From the NCBI GenBank assembly GCA_946497695.1, contig CAMMLJ010000001.1, positions 62,001-126,000 of the forward strand: DNA of 64,000 nucleotides, written 5' to 3'. The position numbers were made by a program, and so were the translations under genes. Shown in pieces: positions 63,312 through 64,000 of the stretch. This DNA comes from an uncultured Clostridium sp. Lineage in GTDB: Bacteria > Bacillota > Clostridia > TANB77 > CAG-508. Positions within the stretch are counted from its first letter, which is position 1; the number at the start of each line of letters is the position of its first letter. The notes under the pieces are model-generated. The model did not search any database. It had not been told where the DNA came from and saw only the letters and a list, made by a program, of their open reading frames with translations.

Positions 63312-63695
63312 ATGGACGAAGAAAAAAATTTAGAACAAGAAATTAATGTAGCAAATGAGGTTGTTGCAACAATAGCTGGTATGGCTGTTTCTAAAATTGA
63401 TGGTGTTGCAAAAATGGCTGGAGGTTTTACAGAAGGCTTAAAAGCAATAAGTGGTAAAAAACAAATGTCAAGAGGTATAAAGGTAGAAGCAGATGGAGAT
63501 AATGTAAAAATAGAAATAAATATTATTGTGAGATATGGAGTAAACATAAGAGAAGTTGCAAAAAATATTCAAGCTAAGGTTAAAGAAGAAGTAGAAAATA
63601 TGACAGGAAATAAAGTAGAAAAAGTTGTTGTAAATGTACAAGGTGTAAAAGTTGATGATGACGGAGATGAAAAAATAGATAATATGGAGGAATAA
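63312..63695 (+). CDS. Asp23/Gls24 family envelope stress protein
   Basis: 127 residues, typical length. It has V-A-N-E-V-V-A-T-I-A-G-M-A near the N-terminus, then K-I-D-G-V-A-K-M-A-G and, in the middle, V-R-Y-G-V-N-I-R-E-V-A. The acidic tail ends M-E-E. Asp23 proteins lie at the inner membrane face and respond to envelope stress in Bacillota; they are not enzymes. It starts after AGGAGG and is followed 4 bp later by a membrane protein gene, a common pairing (a membrane anchor for Asp23). Confidence 0.93.
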   Translation: MDEEKNLEQEINVANEVVATIAGMAVSKIDGVAKMAGGFTEGLKAISGKKQMSRGIKVEADGDNVKIEINIIVRYGVNIREVAKNIQAKVKEEVENMTGNKVEKVVVNVQGVKVDDDGDEKIDNMEE

Positions 63696-63699
63696 TATT

Positions 63700-64000
63700 A
63701 TGGACCAAATAAAAGATTTATTAAGAAAATCTGGTATGTCTAATATATTGGTATCAATAATTTTTGGACTATTTGGAGTAATATTATGCGTTTTTCACGA
63801 AGGAGCAGTAAAAGCAATTTCTTGCTTAATAGGTTTATTATTTTTAATAATAGGAGTGGCTAGACTAGTAAATTATGTTAAAGGGAGAGGCAGAGGAGAA
63901 CACTTTAATTTTGATTTGCTATGTGGGCTAATTGCAAGTATTGTAGGAATAATTGTTATTATTTATACAGATGCAATAGGTGCGATATTAAGGATAATAG
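63700..64000 (+). CDS. Small multipass membrane protein, 3' end outside window
   Basis: ATG 63700 follows GGAGG, 4 bp after the Asp23 stop. About 100 codons are visible, with three hydrophobic helices (about residues 17-34, 39-58 and 74-95), a basic loop V-K-G-R-G-R-G and a D-L-L-C-G-L-I-A-S-I repeat-like segment. The alternating short helices resemble DUF308/HdeD-type proteins. A membrane anchor for Asp23 (AmaP-like role) would suit its position, but the sequence does not look like AmaP. The gene runs past base 64000. Confidence 0.65.
   Translation, partial: MDQIKDLLRKSGMSNILVSIIFGLFGVILCVFHEGAVKAISCLIGLLFLIIGVARLVNYVKGRGRGEHFNFDLLCGLIASIVGIIVIIYTDAIGAILRII

Overview
The window is very AT-rich DNA in which every gene I can support lies on the + strand. 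Arginine is mostly AGA, Shine-Dalgarno (SD) sites are strong AGGAGG types, and GTG and TTG starts are common. With an Asp23/Gls24 protein, a TagG/TagH-like exporter, GtrA/GtrB-type genes, GtrII-type membrane proteins, QueH and RhuM, this points to a low-GC Bacillota, most likely an uncultured gut-type member of Clostridia. That assignment is inference; no rRNA or tRNA gene was seen.

Layout. (1) 1-16975: a cell-surface glycopolymer cluster with GT2 and GT4 glycosyltransferases, a Wzy/WaaL-like polymerase or ligase, a 1025-residue GT2-HAD fusion, a two-gene ABC polysaccharide exporter, a GT2-GT4 fusion, two paralogous multipass proteins, and a GtrB-GtrA-GtrB trio. (2) 17027-31802: three very large secreted proteins with 7, 7 and 5 ricin-type beta-trefoil (RICIN) domains. 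Their C-termini carry different peptidoglycan hydrolases: a glucosaminidase with two SH3 domains, an M14 zinc carboxypeptidase and an Amidase_3. A cadherin-like membrane protein, an anchored unknown protein and a divergent PRPP-synthetase-family gene lie between them. (3) 31881-37740: more surface-glycan genes (a second GtrB-like GT, an acyltransferase, a GT2, a GT-C-type protein) interrupted by ruvB. (4) 37782-50818: a mixed region with several unknown proteins, a QueH with a half-GNAT tail, an OLD-like ATPase that looks split, an intact rhuM beside a decayed copy, DUF4230, a 26-residue membrane peptide, a GNAT, cysteine synthase, a possible DNA glycosylase and an ABC-F ATPase. (5) 50949-64000: two tandem GtrII-like proteins, DNA polymerase I, a lytic transglycosylase, GalE, a VanY-type carboxypeptidase, a heterodimeric ABC exporter, Asp23, and a membrane protein cut by the window end.

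How it fits together. Regions 1 and 3 would make, decorate and export a surface polysaccharide. Region 2 would cut three different peptidoglycan bonds, with lectin arrays that could tether the enzymes to a wall glycan. SLT and VanY in region 5 extend the wall-remodelling theme. Short REP-like palindromes with a GGACGTTCTT core sit just downstream of several genes. The most interesting points are the RICIN-hydrolase set with its exact 453-bp internal duplication, the swapping of catalytic domains behind homologous lectin arrays, the GGACGTTCTT palindromes, the QueH fusion and the unusual PRPP-synthetase homologue.
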